This document shows, piece by piece, positions 35,332 to 43,412 of a DNA stretch of 50,435 bases (position 1 is the stretch's first letter; each line of letters begins with the position of its first letter). The notes under the pieces are model-generated. The model did no database searches and had not been told where the DNA came from. It saw only the letters and a list, made by a program, of their open reading frames with translations. The position numbers and the translations under genes are program-made. Source of the DNA: an uncultured Thiocystis sp. (GTDB taxonomy: Bacteria > Pseudomonadota > Gammaproteobacteria > Chromatiales > Chromatiaceae); the NCBI RefSeq assembly GCF_903866365.1, contig NZ_CAIPNF010000036.1, positions 1 to 50,435 of the forward strand. Reading direction: 5' to 3'.

Positions 35332-37887
35332 GGTTGTTTCGCGGTCTCTGTGCTGGAAATCAGTGAGTAAAGATGCAGTTGCTGAATAGGCATGCTGCAT
35401 TGTGTCGAGCATTTCAACCGCTCGGGGTGTACCGAGTTCAAAGGGCTTTAAGGTCCTGAGCGTGGCGCACAGTGCGACAAGATGAGTGGCGCCAAGCTCT
35501 GAAGCGCTACCGCGCAGGGCGTGGATGGCCTCGCGAAGCATCGGATAATCCCGATCCTGAAGCGCGGCGGCCATCTTTTGTAGCGATCGCCGACTGTCGC
35601 GAAGAAAGCCGGCGACTAGATCCTCGAAGAAACTGGAATCTCCACCAAGATCCAACAGAGCACGTAGCTTCGCGACGTCGACCAGACTATCGACATCAAA
35701 ACTTGTCGTGTTGGCTTCTTGATTCGCCGGGGCAGTCTCCTCGGTCGCGCACTCGGCTCGTTTGCTGAGCTGAGCAATCGTCGCCAGCAGCCTGTGGGTC
35801 TCCACCGGCTTGGTCAGGTAGGCGTCAACCCCTGCTTCCTTACAGGCAAGCAGGGCTTCTGGGGTTGCATCCGCGCTGAGTATGATTCCGGGTATCGGAT
35901 TGCGCGGAACCATAAAGCGATAGGCGCGAAAGACATCCAGACCACTCCGCCCGGGCATGTTCTTGTCCAGTATCATGAGGTCGAAGTGCTGATCGGGGGA
36001 TTCCAGCGCATCCAGTGCCGCCTCGCCATCGCCCACGATTGTCACCCGGTGACCCGCGCGTTCAAGGATACCCTGGAGGACGATGCGGTTCGTCTCATTG
36101 TCCTCGGCAATGAGGATACTCAACCCCTGATGCGGGGCTGCCACCAAATGACTGTAATAGTCGGCCAACGAGACCACGTTATCGGGTACATCCTGTGCGC
36201 TGCGAGCGACGTGGATGGCATTGAGCAGCAGAGTCTTGTCCAGAGGCGCACTCAATACCGCAGAGAAATCGGTGTCGCGCAAAGCCGGTGCAGAACCGAG
36301 CGATGGTGACGCGTCAAGGAGTACGAGACTCGTCTCCTGGAGCACGGACTCGCCCCGAATTCCCGCCGCAAACTGATCGGGTCGCAGATCGAGGTCGCCA
36401 GCCACCGCAAGTACGCCACTGAAGCGGCGACCTTGAGCCGCCTCCCCCAGTAGCTCAGCAAAGGCACGGGCACAGGTGGTAACGTTCTGGGATTCAACCC
36501 GCCAGTCGTCGAGTATCCGGCGTAACTTGCCATAAGCGTTGTGACTACCCACGACCAGCACGCGGACGTTGCCGAGACTCTCCGCTGGGTCGACGGGGGC
36601 CGTGCGCGAGACGGACAAGGACAACTCGACCCAAAACAGAGTGCCGCGTCCAACCTCGCTCTCGAGCCCGATCTGACCGCCCAGCAGATGCGTGAGCTCG
36701 CGGGCAATCGCGGTACCAAGCCCGGTACCGCCGAAGCGGCGGGTGATGGAACTGTCGGCCTGTCGAAAGCTCTCAAAGATGCGCCCTTGCTCCGCGACGG
36801 GGATGCCAATACCCGTATCCTCGATTTCGAAACGTACTTTGATCCAGCCATGATCGGCACGCACCAATCCGAGACGCAGATCTACCCTTCCCTGCTCGGT
36901 GAACTTCACTGCGTTGCTCAGGAGGTTCGTGAGGATCTGCCGTAAATGCAACGAATCGCCCCGGAGTTGGAAGGGAATCCGCGGATCGATGATCAGACCC
37001 AGGCGCAAACCTTTACGCAGCGCCTGTGGCTTGAACATCTGCACGATGTCAGCCGTCAACTGGTGGAGATCGAAGTCGATCTCCTCGATGAGAATCCGAC
37101 CCGCCTCGATCTTCGAGAAATCAAGGATGTTTTCAATGATGCCGAGGAGTGTCCCGGCCGAGTTCTGTATGGTCCTCGCGAGTCCCTGCTGGCGCGCGTC
37201 AAGACCAGAGTCCATCAGCAGGTCGCTCATGCCGATGACGCCGTTCAGTGGCGTGCGCAGTTCGTGGCTCATCTTGGCGAGAAAGCGACTCTTGGCCTCA
37301 TTGGCCTCTTTGAGACGCTCCATCGTGTCGTTGAGCTTGTTGAGCAAGCCAGCGACGTACCCTGGAATCACGAGGAGCACGATCAGCAGACTGATGCTGA
37401 TGCTCCCGTGCCGCGCCCAGAAATCGGACACAAAGATGACGCAGACGAAGCCTGCCACGCCAACGGCCGTGGCAATCACCAGGTATTTGACGCCATAGCG
37501 AAAACCATTGCCGACGATGACCCAGAGATAAACCGCGAGCAACGGGGTGCCATTTTCCCCAGCGAGAATCATCGACGCGGAGGTTGCGGCCATATCCGTT
37601 AAGATGCCGAGCCAACGACGGAGCGGAGACTCCCGCGGATCGGCGATGACCGCCAGGAAGAGCAACAGCGAGGCTGCCGTGAAGATCCCAACGCCCCAAT
37701 AAATGGCAAGGGAGCGGACGGGTTGGTCGCTGGAAAAGTCCAGGGTTAATAAATAGATTGATATCAGCCCCCCCAGAATCAGACGAATCGTTGCCTGCTG
37801 GTGCTCACTGTCAGGACGCTGACGCATCCGCTCGATCAGTGAGATGAGCGCCTGCTTCCACCGCGTGAGGCAGGTCGGAGCATCCAT
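35323..37887 (-). CDS. rpfC: RpfC-like hybrid sensor kinase for DSF
   Basis: RpfC senses DSF and passes phosphate to RpfG; in Xanthomonas its receiver also binds RpfF and restrains it. The 854-residue protein begins with a short cytoplasmic part (RPDSEHQQATIRLI, like Xanthomonas RpfC) and five or six helices (about 33-185). HisKA with His208 (KMSHELRTPLNG) and HATPase (N box 321-330, EDTGIGIP 356-363, GGTGLG 386-391) follow. A degenerate receiver without phospho-acceptor Asp lies at about 440-565, an intact receiver with Asp641 at 588-710, and an HPt domain with His789 (EAIHALRGSASELG) near the C-terminus. The extra degenerate receiver is not in classical RpfC. It starts 2 bases after the rpfG stop, so the two are one operon. 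Confidence 0.87.
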   Translation of the reverse strand: MDAPTCLTRWKQALISLIERMRQRPDSEHQQATIRLILGGLISIYLLTLDFSSDQPVRSLAIYWGVGIFTAASLLLFLAVIADPRESPLRRWLGILTDMAATSASMILAGENGTPLLAVYLWVIVGNGFRYGVKYLVIATAVGVAGFVCVIFVSDFWARHGSISISLLIVLLVIPGYVAGLLNKLNDTMERLKEANEAKSRFLAKMSHELRTPLNGVIGMSDLLMDSGLDARQQGLARTIQNSAGTLLGIIENILDFSKIEAGRILIEEIDFDLHQLTADIVQMFKPQALRKGLRLGLIIDPRIPFQLRGDSLHLRQILTNLLSNAVKFTEQGRVDLRLGLVRADHGWIKVRFEIEDTGIGIPVAEQGRIFESFRQADSSITRRFGGTGLGTAIARELTHLLGGQIGLESEVGRGTLFWVELSLSVSRTAPVDPAESLGNVRVLVVGSHNAYGKLRRILDDWRVESQNVTTCARAFAELLGEAAQGRRFSGVLAVAGDLDLRPDQFAAGIRGESVLQETSLVLLDASPSLGSAPALRDTDFSAVLSAPLDKTLLLNAIHVARSAQDVPDNVVSLADYYSHLVAAPHQGLSILIAEDNETNRIVLQGILERAGHRVTIVGDGEAALDALESPDQHFDLMILDKNMPGRSGLDVFRAYRFMVPRNPIPGIILSADATPEALLACKEAGVDAYLTKPVETHRLLATIAQLSKRAECATEETAPANQEANTTSFDVDSLVDVAKLRALLDLGGDSSFFEDLVAGFLRDSRRSLQKMAAALQDRDYPMLREAIHALRGSASELGATHLVALCATLRTLKPFELGTPRAVEMLDTMQHAYSATASLLTDFQHRDRETTAE

Positions 37888-37889
37888 GA

Positions 37890-39026
37890 TCAGCGGCGCT
37901 GGGAGGCCAACGTATCCGTCACCTCAATATCTTCTGTGATCAAAGAGATACGTGAGCGCTGCGCGTCTTGGAGATCCTCACCAACATAGCGGATGTCGTC
38001 GATTCGCTGGATAAAGGTATCGACGCAACGCGGATCGAAATGGGTACCGGACAGGTCGCGCAGATAGTCGATCGATTCCCGCACCGACCAGGATGGCTTG
38101 TAGGGTCGCTCCGAAACCAGTGCGTCGAAGACGTCAGCGACCGCGACGATGCGTGCCTCGATCGGTATATCATCGCCCTGCTGGCCCCGTGGATAGCCGG
38201 TACCATCGAACTTCTCGTGATGCGACAGGGCGATGGTTGCACCGAGCTGCAGGAAGTGGGACGGGCTATCCTTGAGTATCTCGTAACCGATACGTGGGTG
38301 CCCACGGATGACCGCGAACTCCGCGTCCGTCAGCCTGGCGGGCTTGAGCAGGATACTGTCGGGTATGCCAACCTTGCCGATGTCGTGCATCGGCGCGGCC
38401 AGCTCGATGTCCTCGCAATGCGCCAGCGGCAGACCCATGGTCTCGGCCATGATGCGGCAGTAGCGGGCGATGCGCAGAACGTGGTTACCGGTCCCCTCGT
38501 CCCGATACTCGCCCGCCTTGGCAAGCCGCAGCAGGGTTTCGCGCTCCCGCGCCAGTATCTCCTGCGTTGCAAGCGCCACTTGGTTTTCCAACAAGCGCGC
38601 GCGATCCTGAATGAGCTTTTGCTGGTGGCGCATGATCAGCAGGTTGCGGCAGCGCGCCCGGCACTCGTACTGATCGATCGGGCGGTTCAGGAAGTCAGTG
38701 GCCCCAGCGTCAAAAGCCTCGTAGCGAATTTGCCGATCCTCCACGACGGTGACGACCACGAGAGGAACATCCGCACAGGCAGGTATGTTGCGGACATGCT
38801 GGGTGAAGATGACACCGTCCATGCCCGGCATCATGTAGTCGGTCAGTATCAGGTCCGGCGTTTGGGCATTGATGCGCTGCAAGGCCGACACGGGATCGTC
38901 GAAGACGGCAATCTCCACCTCCAGACCGATGCTACGGATCACCTGTTCAAGGATCTTGCGTCCCGCGCTCTGGTCGTCGACGATGATGACCTGAGAGGTC
39001 TCTCCACCAAGTGTTGAGGCAATCAC
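37890..39026 (-). CDS. rpfG: RpfG-like response regulator with HD-GYP phosphodiesterase domain
   Basis: RpfG degrades c-di-GMP when phosphorylated by RpfC. The 378-residue protein has a receiver (about 10-130, phospho-acceptor Asp63 in LILTDYMMPGMDG), a helical linker (135-170), and an HD-GYP domain (about 170-350). That domain shows HDIGKVGIPD (214-223) and HHEKFDGTGYPRG (269-281), so the metal ligands and GYP motif are complete. It starts with GTG at 39026, preceded by GAGAGGAT at about 12 bases. It is the first gene of the rpfG-rpfC operon, facing rpfF. The 206-bp upstream region contains the interrupted palindrome CATGT-N6-ACATG. Confidence 0.9.
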   Translation of the reverse strand: MIASTLGGETSQVIIVDDQSAGRKILEQVIRSIGLEVEIAVFDDPVSALQRINAQTPDLILTDYMMPGMDGVIFTQHVRNIPACADVPLVVVTVVEDRQIRYEAFDAGATDFLNRPIDQYECRARCRNLLIMRHQQKLIQDRARLLENQVALATQEILARERETLLRLAKAGEYRDEGTGNHVLRIARYCRIMAETMGLPLAHCEDIELAAPMHDIGKVGIPDSILLKPARLTDAEFAVIRGHPRIGYEILKDSPSHFLQLGATIALSHHEKFDGTGYPRGQQGDDIPIEARIVAVADVFDALVSERPYKPSWSVRESIDYLRDLSGTHFDPRCVDTFIQRIDDIRYVGEDLQDAQRSRISLITEDIEVTDTLASQRR

Positions 39027-39125
39027 TCGGGATCTATCCTCTCGGGTTCAGCCCAGCTTGAAACAGACGAAAGTCGCGACGTCGAAAGGACGAGGCAACT
39101 CGAAGATTCCTTGCCGATAGGATGA

Positions 39126-39141
39126 CATGTAAAAACACATG
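39126..39141. promoter_or_regulatory. Interrupted palindrome CATGT-N6-ACATG upstream of rpfG
   Basis: CATGTAAAAACACATG lies 100 bp upstream of the rpfG start in the gap before garR. It has perfect 5-base arms and an A-rich centre, so it could be an operator. It does not fit the CRP/Clp consensus TGTGA-N6-TCACA. Confidence 0.3.
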
Positions 39142-39232
39142 GGTACAACCAGTCTTTGGCCGTTCCTGGCAGATTCGAGGCAGAGTGAAACCCCCTCTCG
39201 CAGTCACCCACAGGGGTCCATGAAACGCGGTA

Positions 39233-40162
39233 TCATCGGATTGATACGGGAATCTGGCTGTCCGACGCGGGCGGATGACCTCCCCCGGAGGCATTCATCT
39301 CCCGCAGCACCTGATAGATCGCCGCCGAATCCAGATCGCCAAGCCCCTGCTCAACCAGCGTGTTCAGATATTGAGAGACCAGGGCTGTCGACGGAAGGGC
39401 GAGACCCAGTGCTTGAGAGTTCTCGGTCACGATGCGCAAATCCTTTTGATGCAGTCGCACCTTGAATCCGGGCCTGAAATCCTCGTCGATCATCCGCTGA
39501 CCATGGATTTCCAAGACGCGACTCCTGGCGAAACCGCCGAGCAGTGCCTCGCGTACCTTTGCGGGATCCACCCCGGATGACTTGGCCAGCAACAGGGCCT
39601 CAGCCACCCCGGCAATCGTGGCACCCACCAGTATCTGATTACAGCATTTACAAACCTGACCGGCTCCGTTCTCGCCGATGCGAACGATGTTCGTGCCCAT
39701 CATCTCCAGCATGGGCAGCACCCGCGCGAAGGCCGAGACCGAACCGCCCACCATAATGGACAAGGTGCCGTTGATCGCACCCACTTCGCCTCCCGAGACC
39801 GGTGCATCCAGCATCTCGACACCCTGCCCAGCCAACCGTTTCGCGATGACGCGGGAGGCCAAGGGCGAAATGGTGCTCATATCCACCACCACCGCACCCG
39901 CTCGCGCACCCTCGACAAGACCGTTTGCACCCAGGATCACTGCCTCGACATCCGGAGTGTCAGACACCATCGTGAAGATCACATCCGTTTGACGGGCGAC
40001 CTCCGCCGGGCTCGCGCAGGTCACGGCACCCGCCTCTGAGAGTGGCCGCATGGACTCTACCCGACGGGCATGCACCACCAGATCGACGCCTGCCCGTTGT
40101 AGGTTCAGAGCCATCGGGCGGCCCATGATCCCCAAGCCGATAAAGCCGACTCTGTCCGTCAT
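39233..40162 (-). CDS. garR: Tartronate semialdehyde reductase (2-hydroxy-3-oxopropionate reductase)
   Basis: This NAD(P)H-dependent enzyme of the beta-hydroxyacid dehydrogenase family reduces tartronate semialdehyde to glycerate, closing the glycerate route of glycolate/glyoxylate recovery. The 309-residue protein starts at the ATG at 40162, overlapping the glcF stop (ATGA). The N-terminal Rossmann motif is GFIGLGIMGRPMALNL. The substrate motif DAPVSGGEVGAINGTLSIMVGG is present, and the catalytic lysine lies in GAGQVCKCCNQILVG. FRPGFKVRLHQKDLRI is close to the GarR consensus. A longer frame upstream lies inside glcF and is rejected. The operon glcE-glcF-garR links glycolate oxidation to glycerate formation. 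The carboligase (gcl) that would connect them is not in this window. Confidence 0.9.
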   Translation of the reverse strand: MTDRVGFIGLGIMGRPMALNLQRAGVDLVVHARRVESMRPLSEAGAVTCASPAEVARQTDVIFTMVSDTPDVEAVILGANGLVEGARAGAVVVDMSTISPLASRVIAKRLAGQGVEMLDAPVSGGEVGAINGTLSIMVGGSVSAFARVLPMLEMMGTNIVRIGENGAGQVCKCCNQILVGATIAGVAEALLLAKSSGVDPAKVREALLGGFARSRVLEIHGQRMIDEDFRPGFKVRLHQKDLRIVTENSQALGLALPSTALVSQYLNTLVEQGLGDLDSAAIYQVLREMNASGGGHPPASDSQIPVSIR

Positions 40163-41385
40163 GCGATTCCCGCCTCCTGTCGATCCAGTAACTCCAGCCA
40201 ATGCACCACGGGGGTCGGCGTTCCCGCCTCCAGATGGAGCTGGCAGCCGATATTGGCGGTCGCGATCACCTCGGGCGTCTCGGACTCCAGCGCGGCGATC
40301 TTGTTGCGCCGCAACTGTTCGGACAACGCCGGCTGGGTAATGGAATAGGTACCAGCGGACCCGCAGCACAGATGGCCGTCCGGAACGCCGGTCAGGGTAA
40401 ACCCGAGCCGCGTCAGAATCGGCTCGACCACCTGCTTGAGCTGCTGACCGTGTTGCAGGGTACAGGGCGAGTGGAAAGCGACCCGACGCCCCTGCCCCGG
40501 CGCGCCGAGGACCGACAGATCCTCCTGGCCCAGAATCTCGGCGGGATCGCGCGCCAACTCGGCGATCCGCGCCGCCTTCGCGGCATAGTCCGGGTCATGG
40601 GCGAGCGCCTCGCCATACTCCTTGACCATGGCGCCGCAACCGCTGGCGGCGATCAGAATCGCCTCGCAGCCGAACTCGATCTCGGGCCACCAGGCGTCGA
40701 TGTTCCGGCGCATGGCGGCCAGCCCAGCCTCACGGGCGCTGAGATGATAGGCCGCCGCGCCGCAGCAGCCCGCCTCGGGCGTCACCCGCAGATCGATCCC
40801 GAGACGCGCCAGAATCCGCGCGGCGGCGGCATTGGTCAGCGGCGTGGACACCGACTGCACGCAGCCGGCGAGCGCCAGCATGCGCCGGCGACCGACCGGC
40901 ACGGGCCAGTCGCCCGGCGGGCGCGGCGTCGCGATCTTGGCCCTGAGGGTCGCCGGCAGCAACGGCGCGACCAGACGCGCGAGCCGCATCAACGGACCGA
41001 ACCGCGCCGGATAGGGGACGATGCCAATCAGCGCCTGACGCAACAGGCGCTCGGCGAAGGGCCGCTGGACCCGCTCCTCGACCAGATGCCGGCCGATCTC
41101 CGCCAGTCGCGCATAACGCACCCCCGAGGGACAGGTGGTCTCGCAGGCGCGGCAGGTCAGACAACGATCGAGATGCCGCTGGGTCACGCGGGTTGGCGTC
41201 TGACCTTCCAGCACCAGCTTGATCTGATAAATGCGTCCGCGCGGCCCGTCCAGTTCGTCGCCCAGCAATTGATAGGTCGGACAGGTCGCGGTGCAGAATC
41301 CGCAGTGAACGCAGCTCCGCAGGATGGCGTCGGCCTCGCGCCCCTCCGGGGTGCGCAGGAATTCGGGCAGGATCTCGGTTTGCAT
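40159..41385 (-). CDS. glcF: Glycolate oxidase iron-sulfur subunit GlcF
   Basis: GlcF carries electrons from the flavin subunits of glycolate oxidase to the quinone pool. The 408-residue protein has two 4Fe-4S binding motifs, Cys25-28-31-35 (SCVHCGFCTATCP) and Cys75-78-81-85 (RCLTCRACETTCP). It also has two CCG domains (EAGCCGAAAYH and HLCCGSAGTYS), exactly the GlcF pattern. The gene follows glcE after 9 bases and overlaps garR by 4. The oxidation of glycolate fits a RuBisCO-containing autotroph that must dispose of phosphoglycolate. The catalytic GlcD subunit is not encoded here. Confidence 0.95.
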   Translation of the reverse strand: MQTEILPEFLRTPEGREADAILRSCVHCGFCTATCPTYQLLGDELDGPRGRIYQIKLVLEGQTPTRVTQRHLDRCLTCRACETTCPSGVRYARLAEIGRHLVEERVQRPFAERLLRQALIGIVPYPARFGPLMRLARLVAPLLPATLRAKIATPRPPGDWPVPVGRRRMLALAGCVQSVSTPLTNAAAARILARLGIDLRVTPEAGCCGAAAYHLSAREAGLAAMRRNIDAWWPEIEFGCEAILIAASGCGAMVKEYGEALAHDPDYAAKAARIAELARDPAEILGQEDLSVLGAPGQGRRVAFHSPCTLQHGQQLKQVVEPILTRLGFTLTGVPDGHLCCGSAGTYSITQPALSEQLRRNKIAALESETPEVIATANIGCQLHLEAGTPTPVVHWLELLDRQEAGIA

Positions 41386-41394
41386 GGCGGAGTC

Positions 41395-42477
41395 TCACAG
41401 CCCCGCGTACAGCCGTCCGGGGTTCAGAATGCCCCCCGGATCGAAGGACTGTTTGAGTTGACGATGCAGCCGCATCAGCCCATCCGGCAGCGGGTGAAAG
41501 ACCTCGCCGGTCCGATCCCCGCCCCGAAACAGGGTGGCGTGTCCGCCGACCGCCGCGACGCGCTCGCGGAGGGTTGCGCCGTCCGCCGCGTCGCCGCGCA
41601 GCCAGCGTTGCGACCCGCCCCATTCGATCATCTGCCGGCCCGGCAATGCCAGGTCTGGCGTCGCCGGGGGGAGCGAAAGCCGCCACAGCGGCCGCTCTCC
41701 CGCGAAAAAAGAATGCCCCTGCTCGCGCACCCGGTCGCGCCAGAAGGCGTCGGCCAGGGCGTCATCCATTTGTTCGCCGCCGAGGCGACCCGCCGCCTCG
41801 TCGACGCCCTGAGCGGTGCCGGACAGACGCACCCACAGCCGTTCGCCATCGCAGCAGGTCGCCGTGATCGGCAGCGGTTTCAAGGCCCAGGCAGTCATCC
41901 GGGCCAGAGCCTCCGCCAGCGAGCCGTCATGGACCAAGGTCCGCGTCGCGGGCGGCACCGGCATGACCTTGATGCTCACATCCAGCAGGATGCCGAGCGT
42001 CCCCAATGCGCCGACCATCAGCCGCGAGACATCGTAACCGGCGACGTTTTTCATCACCTCGCCACCGAAACGCAGCACCTCGCCGCGTCCGGTCAACACC
42101 CGCGCGCCCAGCACCAGATCCCGCGCCGCGCCCCCGCTGGGCCGCGCCGGGCCGGACAGACCGCAGGCGACGGTGCCGCCCAGGGTGGCGTCGCGTCCGT
42201 CGGTCGCGAAGTGTGGCGGCTCGAAGGGCAACGCCTGTCCGTGCTCGGCCAGCGCGGCTTCGATCTCGACGAGCGGCGTCCCGCCGCGCGCCGTGATGAC
42301 CAGCTCTTGAGGTTGATAATTCAGGATGCCGGCATGGTCGGACAGCGCCAGCGGTTCTCCCGTACCGACGCGACCGAAAAATGATTTGGTGCCATGGCCA
42401 ATCAGCGCCAGCCGCGTCCCGGCCGCCAGCGCGGCATGCACGCGGTCCTGTAATTCAGTCGTCAGATCGTGATTCAC
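41395..42477 (-). CDS. glcE: Glycolate oxidase FAD-binding subunit GlcE
   Basis: GlcE is the second FAD-linked subunit of the glycolate oxidase complex GlcDEF. The 360-residue protein begins with GTG at 42477, preceded by GAGGA. The FAD_binding_4 region (about 30-180) shows LVITARGGTPLVEIEAAL, DATLGGTVACGLSGPARP and VMKNVAGYDVSRLMVGALGTLGI. The shorter C-terminal domain ends with FDPGGILNPGRLYAGL, the usual flavin-contact end in this family. It is the first gene of glcE-glcF-garR. In many bacteria glcD precedes glcE directly, but here the next gene upstream is vapC, so glcD must lie elsewhere or a paralogue substitutes. Confidence 0.93.
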   Translation of the reverse strand: MNHDLTTELQDRVHAALAAGTRLALIGHGTKSFFGRVGTGEPLALSDHAGILNYQPQELVITARGGTPLVEIEAALAEHGQALPFEPPHFATDGRDATLGGTVACGLSGPARPSGGAARDLVLGARVLTGRGEVLRFGGEVMKNVAGYDVSRLMVGALGTLGILLDVSIKVMPVPPATRTLVHDGSLAEALARMTAWALKPLPITATCCDGERLWVRLSGTAQGVDEAAGRLGGEQMDDALADAFWRDRVREQGHSFFAGERPLWRLSLPPATPDLALPGRQMIEWGGSQRWLRGDAADGATLRERVAAVGGHATLFRGGDRTGEVFHPLPDGLMRLHRQLKQSFDPGGILNPGRLYAGL

Positions 42478-42596
42478 CGAGTGTCCTCAAAGCCGCCATG
42501 CGCCATGCGCCGATCAGAGAGGCTTAAGCTGCGATCCGCTGCGGGAAGATTCAAGCCGATATCGATTTAGCAATCAGCCTACTTGTTTTACGATGA

Positions 42597-43037
42597 TCAG
42601 TCGGTTTTGTTTGATACCGTCGGCAAAAGCGACGCAGGCACATCGGTGAAAGCGAGTGCCGGCAGGTCCGTGCGAGGAAAATCCTCTCCTTTGTACAACA
42701 AAGGCTGTTCACGCACGGTTGCCAGGGCATAGGAACAGCAATCTCCCAGATTGAGTCCCGCGCGATGCACTCCCTTGCCGAAGCGCTCATACGCCGTCCG
42801 GGCGACACGGGACTGATTGGCATCGAAGGGAACGATCTCCACCCCGAGATCCGCCAGCATGTCATCCAACTCTTGAACCGCCTCGGCGCCCTTGCGCCGA
42901 AAGAGGACGACGGACGTTTCCAGCAAGGAAAAGGTGCTCATGCAACGGATCGGATTGGCGGCCAGGGCAGCGGTCAAGGCATCGGCCTCGGGCTCGTCAA
43001 ACAGAATGGCGATCAACGCCGAGCTGTCGATCACCAT
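42597..43037 (-). CDS. vapC: VapC-type PIN-domain toxin ribonuclease
   Basis: VapC toxins are PIN-domain RNases, typically acting on tRNA or rRNA, neutralised by VapB. The 146-residue protein has the acidic residues expected for the metal site: Asp4 (VIDSSALIAIL), Glu40 (FSLLETSVVL), Asp99 (LNLGDCCSYALA) and a later acidic region (LYKGEDF). It is slightly longer than the usual 125-135 residues because of its C-terminal tail (LPTVSNKTD). The start overlaps the vapB stop by 7 bases, the normal coupled order antitoxin-toxin. The pair separates glcE from the large hybrid kinase gene. Confidence 0.92.
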   Translation of the reverse strand: MVIDSSALIAILFDEPEADALTAALAANPIRCMSTFSLLETSVVLFRRKGAEAVQELDDMLADLGVEIVPFDANQSRVARTAYERFGKGVHRAGLNLGDCCSYALATVREQPLLYKGEDFPRTDLPALAFTDVPASLLPTVSNKTD

Positions 43038-43291
43038 AGGTCAAAGGTTCCGTCCGGTCCATAGCCCAGGATCGCGTCGACGGAATCCGTGTTGCGGTCC
43101 GGTAGCCGAGCACAGGATTGCCTGGCCCGCCGAATCCGGGCGATCGCTTGAACTTCGGCACGCGGCGTTTGAATGCGACGGGCACGTTCCCGCAAGGCTT
43201 CGAGGATGATCCGAGGGATGGGCTCGCCGGTTTGGCGCGCCAGTTCGTGAGCGAGTTGCTCGACCTCGTCGTTGACGATCATCAGGGTCAT
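43031..43291 (-). CDS. vapB: VapB-type antitoxin (Rv0623-like)
   Basis: The 86-residue protein starts MTLMIVNDEVEQLAHELARQ at the ATG at 43291, with GGAGTGG upstream. The N-terminal part resembles the PSK-type transcription factor antitoxins (Rv0623 family) that form a ribbon-helix-helix and bind their own promoter. The C-terminal part is rich in Arg, Asp and Gly (YGPDGTFDLW) and would wrap the toxin. A long frame reading upstream into the kinase gene is antisense noise and is excluded. The 121-bp region before it should hold the autoregulated promoter, but no clear boxes were seen. Confidence 0.88.
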   Translation of the reverse strand: MTLMIVNDEVEQLAHELARQTGEPIPRIILEALRERARRIQTPRAEVQAIARIRRARQSCARLPDRNTDSVDAILGYGPDGTFDLW

Positions 43292-43412
43292 GGTTTGCAA
43301 CCACTCCAGTCTGGTTGGCGTTGACAGCATCGTAACGCAATCAGGGATGGCATTACACAGAGGCGTGAGGTCGGATGCCTGACTCCAACCATCACACGCG
43401 TAACCGCCGCGA

